From assembly GCF_026212465.1 (NCBI RefSeq), contig NC_080055.1, positions 22,815,305-22,879,304 of the forward strand: a DNA stretch of 64,000 nucleotides. The letters run 5' to 3'. The DNA is from Amaranthus tricolor. Its lineage: Eukaryota > Streptophyta > Magnoliopsida > Caryophyllales > Amaranthaceae. The notes under the pieces are model-generated. The model had not been told where the DNA came from, did no database searches, and worked only from the letters and a program-made list of their open reading frames with translations. Position 1 is the stretch's first letter. The number at the start of each line of letters is the position of its first letter. Below are positions 1 to 25,314 of the stretch, in pieces. Position numbers and translations under genes: made by a program.

Positions 1-1364
1 TGATAGCCTTACTGAGATCTTAAATTGACATTTCTAGGTACAATTTCCCTTTTTAGAGGGAATAATTTTGAATAATCAATTGCTTTTGACAAAATTTGCT
101 TTAGTCGGAGAAAATATAAGGATTTGTAGTAGCAAATAATAATGAATTGGTGGGTCGACTTAGAAGTGGTTCTTTTATGTTCAATACTCAGTTATGTAGT
201 TTCTTTTCAAAAGGTGCAGTTTTAATGGGCTATTTTTTGTATCACAACGTCTTTTTCTGTGTTAAAGGTAGACTGTGAGTTAAGGGTAGACCGAGAGATG
301 AAAAAAACTAGTAAAAATTAAAATTAAGGACTTTATTGGAAATTAATTGGTACTGTATTTACTTTTCAATTTAATTAAAATTCGAATCTTAACTCTATTT
401 AAATATAGGTTACAAATAATTAAAAAAAAGTATTTGAAGAGGTTCAAATGTTTGTGACAAATGCGAGTTGCAAATTTGTGATTGGCTCGTATCGTTAGGA
501 AGATATTAAATGGAAAAAACATACATACAATTTCTCATGGATGAAAGAAAAAAATTTAAATACATATAACACTTGTGGGCTATTTTACCTATATATTTTT
601 TCTTATTAAGAGATATAAGATGATAAAAAGTTCATTTAAGCTTCATGAGTAGGGCCAAAAGTAAGGCTGTTGGGTAATGTGCTCATGTCTATGAAGTGAC
701 ATTAATTAATTTTGAGTACAACTAAGACTTAACACATGTATAATAAGGATAAGATTGCATATACATTTAGTAAAATTTATTTTAAGAGGAAGTCATTAAT
801 GACATTGAAATTTGATTGGAGACATGGTTATGTGAGAACATGTCTAGAATAATTCGTGGTTGTGAGTTGTATCAAGCAGATTTACTTTAAAAACTCTCAC
901 ATAAAAGGTGAAATGCGGCTATTATTAAATAATAGAGGTATGTAGTATGTTTTAAAGATTTAATAGGATTTAATAATTCCTATTAACTATCAACCTATTT
1001 AAATTATTATGAAGGCCATTTACATATAAAATTGTGTAATAATTATAGTTGTAGTTTGTAGTTTAAATTGTACTATTTCAATATATATTAAACGGACTAA
1101 AATAAAATAACTTATTAAATAATGTGTATTTTTTATTTATGTGAAATTGCATGTTGTTTACAACTAAATGTCAATTGGAAACAACTTTTTTGTTAGTTTT
1201 ATCACTAACAAGTGTAAGGTTGTCTACATTCAATCTCCATGAACTGCACCTATGTGCGAGCCACTTAATGACATTAGGGTTATGAAATGTTTTTTTTTAT
1301 TTAAGAGATCATATAGAACTTTTTTTAAAATATTTTTTGAAAATTATTGTTGGTGTTGATATAG
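1..1364. other. AT-rich stretch upstream of the caleosin exons
   Basis: No coding exon is visible. I looked for the N-terminal caleosin parts (the EF-hand and the proline-knot membrane segment) on the plus strand and did not find them. The stretch is therefore either a long intron of the caleosin gene or, if the gene is truncated, unrelated flanking DNA. Confidence 0.5.
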
Positions 1365-2391
1365 GGGAAGTTTCCATCCTTGCTTTTTCCTATTGAGATA
1401 AAGAACATCGCCAAAGCCAAACATGGGAGTGATTCGGGTGTCTATGACACACAAGGAAGGTATTCATGTTTATGTCTTGTGTACTTGTTAATTATCAAGT
1501 GCTAAATTCTAAGTAGACCCAAATCTAATTGAAATTTTCTGTTTATATACTCCTATGTCCTATCATGGAGTAACTACTGACCATTGTCACATGATTCACT
1601 AATATCCTTGCGAATTGCAAATCGAAAAGGCGAATTATGGTCAGTTTTAGGCTATTTAGGGTCATTTTGAGTGAATCGCGAATTAAAAAGTGAATTAACT
1701 GGTGAATTATACTACATTGCTATTGATCATACAATACTTTTGTAATCAATTTGTAGGTTTGTACCATCAAAGTTTGAAGCAATATTTAGCAAACATGCGC
1801 GAACAAACGGGTATGCACTCACTGCTAACGAACTCGACGAAATGCTGAAAGCAAATAGAGAACCAAAGGACTATGGAGGATGGTTAGCACTTGATCTTCT
1901 TTTGTTTTATCCCTACGATTTTTATCGAGTCTTGACAGAGCCGACCCTATAAGGGGGCAAGAGGGAAATCATTTCTATTAGGCTGATCCAATCTACAATT
2001 ATTGTCTTAAAAGTGATAACTTATAACATTAAAATGATCATTGACAATCTTAAAGTGATCAATAAGAGAAATAAGCTAATTACATTGGTTTGTCATAGTC
2101 TCATACAAGACTTGTTATAATACTTAATTTTAAGAAGCCCATACTTAATATTTGCCCCGGGCCTCTCAAATCTCGGAGTTGGCCTCGAGCCCTTGACATT
2201 TGTTTAACTGCGTAACTTGTTTGTATCCTAAAAGGTTTGCCGGTTACATAGAATGGAAGATATTCTTTAATCTCTGCAAAGACAAGAATGGATTGTTGCA
2301 AAGAGATACAATTAGAGCAGTATATGATGGAAGTTTATTCGAAAAGCTCGAAAGCCAAAGACAATCTGCTAAGAAACATAAGCAAGGGTAA
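1365..2391 (+). CDS. Caleosin / peroxygenase, C-terminal part (5' exons outside window)
   Basis: Caleosins are haem- and calcium-binding proteins of lipid droplets and membranes, and many act as peroxygenases on fatty-acid hydroperoxides. Three exons are readable: 1365-1459, 1757-1882 and 2235-2391 (TAA at 2389-2391). All have AG/GT borders and the frame is kept across both introns. Recognisable family blocks, in order, are [34 protein letters not shown], the [12 protein letters not shown] segment, GYIEWKIFF, then CKDKNG and AVYDGSLFE. The N-terminal EF-hand and proline knot must lie upstream of the window. One oddity: the family usually reads NIHKAKHGSD, and here the first His of that pair is Ala. 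The family is clear; completeness of the gene cannot be judged here. Confidence 0.85.
1587..1716 (+). repeat. Short palindromic-ended MITE-like repeat, copy 1
   Basis: An approximately 130 bp unit rich in GCGAATTGC and GAATCGCGAATT motifs, located in the caleosin intron 1460-1756. It begins with CACATGATTCACTAATATCC. Related copies occur at 36107-36240 (same strand) and 41775-41905 (opposite strand). No coding capacity. No target duplication was identified with confidence. Confidence 0.6.
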
Positions 2392-4989
2392 ATATCAACA
2401 AGATAACTGGAGGATACAATTAAATGTGATTATTTTCTTGAGATTTGTTCTAATTTTTTTCTTCTTTTCTTTTCTTAAAGTCTTCATGGTGAAGCTAAAT
2501 AAGCATTGATGTCGATTATCACCGGGTGGACACCGATTCTTTAAGTGTGGTGTGTTGTTCGAGTTCTTGTAAGTTATGTAATGTATGAATTTATACATGT
2601 ATATTACAAGGATATATGTTGTGAAGGGAGATGTTGTACTATTTGTTGACACAAGGGATCGCGATTATAGTCCAAGACATCCCATGTTTATCGAATGTTG
2701 GAATTGGTAGTTTCTTTGGCATCGGGCATTTTCGGGTGGATGTTCATTCTATGGATAGTGTTTTGATTTGTGTTTTTACTTAGTTCAAGCTAAATTGGAC
2801 AATTGGAAACTTATCAACGTGTTCATTGATTGAATTGCATATATTTGGGAGTTCATTTTAATGGGCGTAAGCTCACTGACTAAGATGACAATGGTTGATG
2901 AGAGTATTTTGGTAGATGATTTCATCTTTAATTCGTCCACCATATTACTCAAATCAGCTAGATGTCATATTTATCCTTCTTCTATCTTTTCATTTCTCTA
3001 AGGCAATCTTTAAAATGAGAATACTTCTTGAATCGATGATGATGATGATGATGATGATTATCGATCCCACCCAAGTGTTCTTTTGCCTTTGTGTTTATCG
3101 AAATGTAGTATTGCAATTTATTTTGTTGAATTGATTTACCAATGAAACTTAATTACTCCTTTTCGGGATGATAATCAAATTAAATCAAATTAAATAAGTT
3201 CTCTCAATCTCAACTTTCGTATTTCGATTGATTAACATAGCAAGATTAACTAATCACTAAATCATAACTTTTGTATTTCGATTAAGAGAAAACATTAACT
3301 TGCATTTTTATTCAAGACTAATAATATTCTCATCCCTCAACTTACGTGATTTTGGTTTTTAGAGAAATTAAAAAACTTTAACTTGAATAACCATTTTTAA
3401 CAATTTAATCTAACCAATTCAACATTATAACAAGCAAATCTCATCTAATCATATACATATTAGGGTTCATATCCAATGTCCTAGCATTCAACACTACTCA
3501 CTAATGAAAATCATGATTGTAAATAGATAAAACATATTCAATGGCATAAACATATTCAAATTGAGATAAAGAGAAAGAACTTACCAAGTACTTGTGTAGA
3601 ATAACAATGAGAAAGAAATCCAAAGCTTGAAATATTAATAAACCCAAAAACCTGAACATAAACAAAGACAAAACACTGAAGATAAAAATCCAGAAATTTG
3701 GATTACAAAATTTAAAAGGAAACTTGAAGAAAAGAAACCTAAATTCTAAAAAAAACTTAAAGTAAGATGAAGAATGGCGAGATCCCTTTTCAATGTAAAT
3801 CCAATAAATATATAATCTCCCTCTAAAGAATTCCAATGACTTTTCTTTAAACTCTTCTTAATGCTTCATAATTTCTGAGACAACTTTACAAATTATTCAC
3901 CGTAGCAGTTTTAGACGAAATTTTGCAGTCTCAACCCGGTCTTGATCTCGTCTCGACCTAGTCTCGATTGAAATCAGACAACTTCGACCGAAGTTTAAAC
4001 TTAAGTTTGGCAGTGACTTTTTTCATTACAATCAGTCTCGACCGCGATTGATTAGTCTCGACAGTGGATACAATAGCTAATTTCGACAAAGACTAAGATC
4101 AATCTTGACAGAGACTATCATCAACTAATATCAGAGGCTTCAAATAGTATTTAAGATATTTCCAAACTCAATACATGAACCATAAGCCTTCAAACGTTGT
4201 CCCAATTATGCACATTTATTCTCTTGATATTCGGAGGACTTCAACGAGAAACAGAGTGATCAAAAGTAGCTTGAATATATCCAAAAATATCCATAAAGAA
4301 ACCAAATGGAACAAAATAGCATATGTAACTATTCTAGCTTATTTTCATCGCTTTGTCCTCAAAACTCAGTAATTAATACTCTAAATACACCCCATAGAAG
4401 ACCAATAAGTGTAAAATCATACACTTATCACTCGAGGCTAGATAAAAGTCTAATTTAAAAAGATTGATAGAACTGTCGCAGCTGGAGACAAAAACCAGAA
4501 TGATTGCTGAAAATGTTCTGATGAACATGAACTGAAAGCACAAATTGCATATTATTATTGTTAAGATGTCTTCCATAAAGCAATAAAAGAAATACAAAAT
4601 TGCAAAAAGAAAGGAGAGCTCCCCTCCTTCAACTCTATCTTTTTCTTCTCTACTTGTAAATTAAATGATCCTTGTCAACAAAATATTCCACAAATGACGC
4701 TAATAATGCAGACAACTAAATCCAAACAGAGGTAGTATCAATTAGCACAAAAATGGCCTGGTTTGTGGCACCATTGTATGATTGAACCTTCGTCGCACGC
4801 ATGCTCATGAACTTGATAAACTTGGTATATACACTAATTCAAGTATTCTTTGCATAACCAAGTCAGATCTGAACCGAAAGCAAACTGCTTTGTCAAATTA
4901 TGCTTCAATTGATTCACTGTTGGCCTGCTGCTGCACATTAGGGGACCTGATGGCGGAATTTCTAACGGTAATCGACAAAACTATCTCAT
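2392..4989. other. Intergenic region between caleosin and the CLU gene
   Basis: No convincing gene. It contains the caleosin 3' flank, a short (GAT)n tract near 3035-3060, and a stretch around 3900-4130 with repeated TCTCGAC motifs that resembles degraded LTR sequence but has no definable ends. The part next to 4989 should hold the 3' UTR of the minus-strand CLU gene. Confidence 0.5.
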
Positions 4990-18649
<13,660 letters not shown>

Positions 18650-21002
18650 ATATATCTTGTTTCACTTGTTTAAAATGAACAATATCAATTAATTACTTGG
18701 AGATAAATAAAATAAAATTATGAAGAAAAAGCATGCATGAAGAATACTTATTTGTGTATGAAAAATGTATATCTACAATAATATTTAATTTAGTAAGAGA
18801 TACATGAATGTAAATAAAGAAAGTAATAGTGAGAAAGAGTAGGAAGAGATGTATGTGATAGTAATAAAGGATGAAGAAGGGAAGGATGGATAGATAAAGG
18901 ATAAGATGAGGCAAAAGAGGGTAACAAGGTGGAAGATTTAGTGTTTGAGGTTATGTTTTTAGAATTTAGAACAAGACAATAAGAGTTAAACAAATAGAAT
19001 AGTGAAAGCCAATTGATTATAGACCATTCATTTTCTTTTTCTTCTCTTATATGAATAACAAACTTATAGACAACATTCACATTCTATCTTTTTGCTTGCC
19101 TTTCTCTTTCACTATTCTTGATAGGTCACAACTTTTTTTAATTAAGTTTTGTCCATTTTTTTTTAGTACTTTGGGAGTTGTGGCTTATCAAAAAGGATTA
19201 TCCCTTCTATCCCTAATAGGCAAACAACCCATTTGATAGTTCTTATTAAATGGTGAAAATGGTAATTAAATGTTGGAGTAGTTTTAGTAGGAATATCTTT
19301 TGACAAATTTAGTGATCGTGTTTGTTCTCTCTTAACAATCTGATTTCTTTCACAAAATTCATTCCAATGCATTACCATTTAACAATATGACGTTTGATAG
19401 TAAATGAAAAATTATGAAAAAAAAAGACTTTTATTATTGACTAATATTATATTAATTTAGACTACAAATTGTTATTATAGAAATGATCAAAATTTCATTA
19501 CCATGGAAATGACATGATACATAATATGAAAATTTAGACTTCAAATCATTTATCATATCACTATTTGATACCAATAACCAAATGAGTCGTAACAGTGTAA
19601 GTGTGTGCGTTATGTGGATTTGTAATGAAGTTATTTTGTTATTGATGGCTCTAATTAATTTTATTAAACACTAGTATTTCCACCGGTGCATATTATTGCT
19701 GGTTATGTTCGTAATATTTTATATACGAAAAGAAGAATTTCAAATATAATTTATAATGAATACAAGTTAATAAAATATATTTATGTGTGTAGAGTATTAC
19801 GTTTTGTGTTTTCAATATGAGTTTTGATAACTTTAGTTACAAACTAGCTAGAACTTTCTGTTTTTCAATAGTTTGACTTGCAATTAAAAATTATTTTTTC
19901 ATTTAACTTAATAATGCGAGGTAATAAGTTTTGTGAGTTTTGCACATCATTTGCTCTGGTTAGCGCCAGTATGAGTATAATGTTAAATTTTATAAAAAAT
20001 TTGTTGAGTTTTATTTGTAAGATGAACAAAATAAAAATTTTTATTACTTCAAATTAACCTGTTCAAGTAAAATACTATGATAATAATTTTATATCACTGT
20101 TACTATAAAATAAAAAAGGAGATAAATGTCATCCACACAACATCTACAAAGTTACAAGTTACGAGTTATAAGAGATCAAAGTTTGACATAGTAAAATACT
20201 TCGTGTGTTCTGAAATACTCGTCACATTATAGTTATTGACACTATTCTTTGTTCAAACTAATTTTATATATTACGATTTGTATGTAAGGCAAGTGATCGA
20301 GATCTTGTTTGAATCGTCTAATCGCATACTTTCATAAAATTAACTTTTTATACTTTTTAGATGTGTACATTTCAATATATGATATAAATGATTAAAATAT
20401 CATATTAAATTGTGCAAAAAATCAAATATAGCAATAGTGAAAGGGAAAAAGTACAAAGTAAAAAAATAAAGGACAAAATTTTTAAATAGTTTATTTATAT
20501 AATTGTTACCCGATTTGAATGAGCAAAATATTTATTGAATTTGCCATAAGTTTCAAAAACTAAATATCTTTAAGGAAATACAGAAGGGGAGGTAGCATGA
20601 GCGTGAAGTGTAAACTTTAATCATAGACGTTTCACCATAATCAGCGGTGCCAAGCTGAAACTAATAACCTCGGAATTCCTGTAATAACCAAAAACTTATC
20701 TCATTCGTATCTCCTTCTTATATTTCAAAACTATATAATTATAAAATTAATACCTTTGCCCGCTAAGGGTGTAAACGGAATATGCTGCAGTTTTTCTTAA
20801 TAGTGATGAGGCACTAACTGCTATTTGTGTATAATTAGTATAACTCACTGTTGGCTAAGAAAATAAAAAATATGGATTCAAATAATACAAAATTTTTTAA
20901 AATAGTTTAATTTTTTAAATAATTAAATTTATCTTGTTCATGGAAATATAGTTATTAAGAACATAAATAAAAATGGTAGATAAATTAAGGAAGAGAAAGT
21001 AT
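18650..21002. other. Upstream region of the CLU gene, no gene seen
   Basis: The first few hundred bases should hold the promoter and 5' UTR of the minus-strand CLU gene. About 19180-19400 has CCATTTGATAG and CCATTTAAC motifs resembling short inverted ends of a MITE. The rest is AT-rich with no recognisable gene. Confidence 0.5.
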
Positions 21003-21010
21003 AGCGAGGT

Positions 21011-22739
21011 TAGTGATGGCCACGGTTTGGGTTGGGCCGGTTCCATCTGGTTCTAGTTCCTTGGCGGCTCAGGAGGCTGTTCTAGCGTTTCCAACTCCGG
21101 GGTTGGGCGGGTCGGATCATTAGTTCCATTCTTTTTTTTTTTTGCTTTAATATAATATAAAAATATTATAATAATGCGAAAGTATCTTTGTTGCTTACTT
21201 GATTATTATCAAAATTTAATTCTTATCAGTTATTAAAATATTTACTAAAAAGATGGAAAAAAAAGTTAATAGAAAACGATAAAGATGATTAATAAAAAAA
21301 GAGGGAGAAAATAGACTTGAACCTAGTACCCCGAAGGAATACTAAGCTGCCTACGTACCCCAAAAGAATCAAAGCCTACTTAGTTTTTTGTCATATCTTT
21401 TATTTGTAGTTGTTGAATGTTGATTGATGGTTGTCCAATATTCATGATCCTATTCGGCATCTTCATCATCATCTTGTTGGTTCGATGCCTCCGCTACATC
21501 TCTTCCCGATGATGCAAATGTATCCACTATCATCCATTGATCATCATAGACTTGGTCATCATCATTCTTGAGTCCTTGTGTACGGACATCCGCTTGATCC
21601 CAATCTCAAACACATATTTGAATCATATGTGGAGCAAGAAGTGATCTCTTTTCATCAAGAACTCTTTTACCTCACTAAAAGCAGACTTCAACGCAGTAGT
21701 AGAAGCCAAAATTACAAGGATATCCTTTGCAAATCTCGATAATATGAGAAATTTTATTGATTTTTTTCCATCATTCTAAAATATAAAAACTATCGTGTTC
21801 AATTTCAAAGTGATGTTTAAAATAATTATCTAGTTCTAAATATAAAGAGGAGGGTGCAAAAGAAAAAGGTCCTACAAAACTATCATCTGGGCTAATTATG
21901 TTAGCTATTATGGGTTTAAACTTAATGGGACGCACCAAGATCTAATCACCCCAATAGGGGTCGTTGGTTCCTTTTCTTCTTCTTCTTCTTCTTCTTCTTC
22001 TTCTTCTTCAATTTCTAGTTCTTTTTCTACTTTTTCTTTATAATTGTCTAATTCTTGATCGTACCTTTTTGATAATTTGGATCATAATTACTAACCGAAG
22101 GTGTTGTTGATACCGTCGGAGTTGAAGTGACCTTTCTTTTAGAGCTAGAATCTCCCAATGACTTTGCCACTTTAGTAACCTTTTTAGAGGCCTTTTTCAA
22201 AAATAAAGACAAGATATATTAAAATAATAATATAATTAAGAAATAATTATAAATAATTAAAAGACTAATTATGTAATTAAAAGAATAATTGTGTAATTAA
22301 GTAATTAAGTGGAAAGAGTAAGTATAGAGAGTAGTAAATGAGAATGAATTTTGAATGAAAATTATTGAAAATGTGGAGTATTTATTGAATAAATCCCAAC
22401 GGTTAGTTAACGGCTAGTTTTGGACCGGTTCCAAAGGACCGTTGGCTCGTGGAATCGTACGGTTTCGGTCCGGTTCCTTGGAACCGTTGGGCTGGGAGAA
22501 TTGGTCTGGTTCCCGATTCCGAGGCGGTTCCTTGGACTCGATGGGCCGGGTGAATAGATCCACAGTTCCTTGGACTATTTTCAGCGATTTCACGATTCCA
22601 ACAACTTTTATCCGGCGGCTTCACGGTTCCGCATTTTGGGCCGATTTAGAACCTGTCGCGAGCGATTTTGATTTCAGGACATTATCAAGCGGTTTAGGAC
22701 CAGTTTGGCTTTGGGTAACTCGCTTAGTGGCCATAACTA
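21011..22739 (-). mobile_element. Non-autonomous hAT transposon with deleted transposase
   Basis: The ends are near-perfect inverted repeats: TAGTGATGGCCAC at 21011 and its complement with one change (GTGGCCATAACTA) ending at 22739. They are flanked by a perfect 8-bp target duplication, AGCGAGGT, at 21003-21010 and 22740-22747. Eight-bp duplications and this terminus are typical of hAT elements. Inside, on the minus strand, are remnants only: a Lys/Ser-rich segment (about 22090-22200) and what looks like a transposase C-terminal tail ending in QQDDDEDAE near 21450. The zinc-finger and dimerisation core is missing. A (TTC)n tract lies at about 21972-22010. It cannot encode an active transposase. 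Confidence 0.85.
21972..22010. repeat. (TTC)n microsatellite
   Basis: About a dozen TTC units inside the hAT element. Confidence 0.9.
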
Positions 22740-22747
22740 AGCGAGGT

Positions 22748-23578
22748 AGAGAAAAAGTAAGAGAGAGAGAGATGATGGACTTTTAAAAGAGGTAATTATT
22801 AGTAAGATTAGGTTGTAAAATAAACTTTTATGAAAGAGAAAAATTGTGAAAGTGGAATGACTTTTTTTGTCATGAGTAAGTATGCTCTAAGTGAGGTTGT
22901 AGATCATTGATATCATGGCTAATATTTAGATTTTATTTTATGGAAAAAATTATTGATTATTTCTAAATAATCCTACCTCTTTGTCACATTTTAATCGGTT
23001 GTTGTAGGTACTTATTATCCTGAATAATCTCACCTATTGTCCATTTTCCGTGAATAATCTCAGCTATTGATTATTTCCAAACAATCTTACCCATGTATTC
23101 TTTTTACTGACAGCACCCTTTGTCACATTTTAATTGGCTATTCTAGGTACCTACCATCAAAGAGAAGTAGGGTTAGTCCAACGAAGAAGCATAAAAAGGA
23201 AAAATAAGTGAGTGTATTAACGGCTAGTAGATACTTATAGTAAAAGGTGAAAAATGTTGCTGTTAATAAAAAAAAATGCAAAGGCTTCTTATTTAAAAAT
23301 GATCAATAGTATGAATTATTTACTGCAAATAGACAATAGGTGGGATTATTCAAAGACAATTTTTCTTATTTTATATATAGAAACTTTTGTGTATTTGGAA
23401 TGTTAATGTTTTTCTTTTCCATGTTCTTAATATTGAGACGTTTAAGTATTTTCTTTTTAGAGTATAATCTTTTTTAGAGTATAATCTTTCTCACTTGGCG
23501 ATAAAGGTTAAATTATTTAAAAAATCAATAGACGATTATTTAAAAAACCAATCTTACACGGACAACATGCTGTGAATA
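22748..23578. other. Gap between hAT element and solo LTR
   Basis: About 22948-23370 has partly matching inverted ends (AATAATCCTACCTC and GGTGGGATTATTC) and may be an old MITE. Nothing coding is seen. Confidence 0.4.
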
Positions 23579-24009
23579 TGTAACACCCTGAGATTTTTTG
23601 ACGTCATTAATTAATATTTTAATAATTTTTGGGTATTTTATAATTATATTAAATTAATTTTTAAGTAGTTTTAATAAATTCTTTTCATATACGAATTTAA
23701 ATATTAACATGTATTTATATTAAAAATACAATTACGATTCTATATAAAGGAGTTCGAATCAAAATAATTATTTTATTTAAAATGTGGGAGCGTACAAAGG
23801 TGAGTTTCTTAGTTGGGCCTCGCAAAAAAATGAACCTAGGTAAATAAATAAGTAAATAAGTGTATAAATAATATAAAAGGAAGGGTTAGGGTCGTGGGTA
23901 CTCCTTCCCTCACTCACAAAGAATCACGCCATTCTTCATGCTTCCATTCCTTCTTCCCTCTCTTCTCTTCTCCCCTCTCCCTCGCTGCTGAGCCGCCACT
24001 ACCACCAAG

Positions 24010-24100
24010 GGCAGTAGACGGTAGCCGTGACTCACCCCAAGCAGCAGACGGCAGCCGTGACTCACCCTAAGCAGCAGACAACAACCGTGAGCCATCCCAA
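24010..24100 (+). repeat. Three tandem 30-bp units
   Basis: Units share GCAGACGGCAGCCGTGACTC and a CACCCCAAG-like end. They lie in the leader-like part of the large solo LTR. The third copy is the most diverged. Confidence 0.75.
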
Positions 24101-25043
24101 GAGCAAATGCTGTTGCATTTTTCCACCGCCAGCAGTGGTGGCTGCCCCACACGACCACCAATTGTGGTCCACCACTACACTTACCACTCCTCTCTTCACC
24201 CCTTTTCTCTTGTTCACCTAAGTAAGCCATATCCTCTTCCCTAATTGATTTTCTCTTGTCTTTAATTGAAATTGTTATCAAGTTTATGAGTTTAGTATTG
24301 ATTTTTGTATTTTCATTGAATCTTTTTGTGGGTAAGAGTTTAATTGGTGAATTGAACATGTTTATGACTTAGGGTTTGAAGGGTGATTTGAAATTATGGG
24401 TTGTGTGTTGATTTTGTATTAGTTTTTTTGAATCTTAGTATGGGTAGTAATTAAATATGTTATCTTTGAACACGAAACGATTAGGGTTTGGATTTAGAGA
24501 TGAAATTACTAATATTGTGTGTGTTTTATACTATATTTTGGTGATGATTGATTAAATAACTTTAAAAGTTGTTTTAAGATTTGATCGATTGGTTATTATT
24601 GTGAATAATTAGTAATGGTAATGATGTTAATTGACTATGAAAGTGATTTTGATTGATTAAATTGAGAATAATAGCTACTAATTGTTGTGGTTTGATTGTT
24701 GTGAATTACAAATACCCTTATTAGGTTGTTATTGAAGTTATAGATACATGATATTAGTAAGCCAAGAGCATAATGTCAACTTATCGTCGATGGTTGCTAA
24801 AGTTAATTTGTCGTGTTGTTTTGACTATAGTTCTTAATAGCTTTGGAGAATGTAACAAATTATATCTCGATACGATAAATCTAAGATTTGCCTTATCATT
24901 ATATTAATGTTATATTAAAATTGTAAGATTTAGTTGTGATTAGTTATTTTTGGGTAACGCGAGCCGATATGCTCAAAATTAGTTAATGTAAAGAAACGAT
25001 TCACACATACTTCTACTTTAAATTGAAGGAAAGACTTATGTTG

Positions 25044-25314
25044 TGTAATACCCTAGATTTAGCTTGAAAAAGGATTGATAGACTACTCATACCAATAAGA
25101 TGCATCTTCTTTTCTAGGGAGCCCATTTGCTAAGAACTCCACAGTTAAGTGTGCTTGGTGGGGAGCAATCTTAGGATGGGTGACCTCCTAGGAAGTGTTC
25201 CCGGGTGCACGCGAGTAAGGCCAAAGTGCGCTGGAAAGACTTGTGTTGGTTTGTGGGGCCAGTCTACAGTCTCAATGAGTAGTCACCAGCGGTCCGAGGA
25301 GCCGGGGTGTTACA
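25044..25314 (+). mobile_element. Cassandra-type solo LTR with 5S rRNA-derived sequence
   Basis: It starts TGTAATACCC and ends GGGGTGTTACA, with a 5-bp target duplication TGTTG at 25039-25043 and 25315-25319. Positions 25088-25212 are clearly derived from 5S rRNA: AACTCCACAGTTAAGTGTGC matches the box A region and AGGATGGGTGACCTCCTA matches box C. LTRs carrying 5S sequence are the hallmark of Cassandra retroelements, which use it as an internal Pol III-type promoter. The element is nested in the larger solo LTR. Confidence 0.88.

Noticed and set aside
1..1364. N-terminal caleosin exons in this stretch
   Set aside because: No EF-hand or proline-knot coding sequence was found in any plus-strand frame.
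22403..22786. Overlapping frames on both strands rich in Gly, Pro and Arg
   Set aside because: They come from the repetitive GC-rich end of the hAT element and run past its target duplication.
23910..24359. A 149-codon frame on the minus strand
   Set aside because: It overlaps the tandem repeats and leader-like part of the large solo LTR and shows no domain.
25088..25212. A free 5S rRNA gene
   Set aside because: The similarity is diverged, single-copy and lies inside a TG...CA unit with a 5-bp duplication, so it is the 5S-derived part of a Cassandra LTR.
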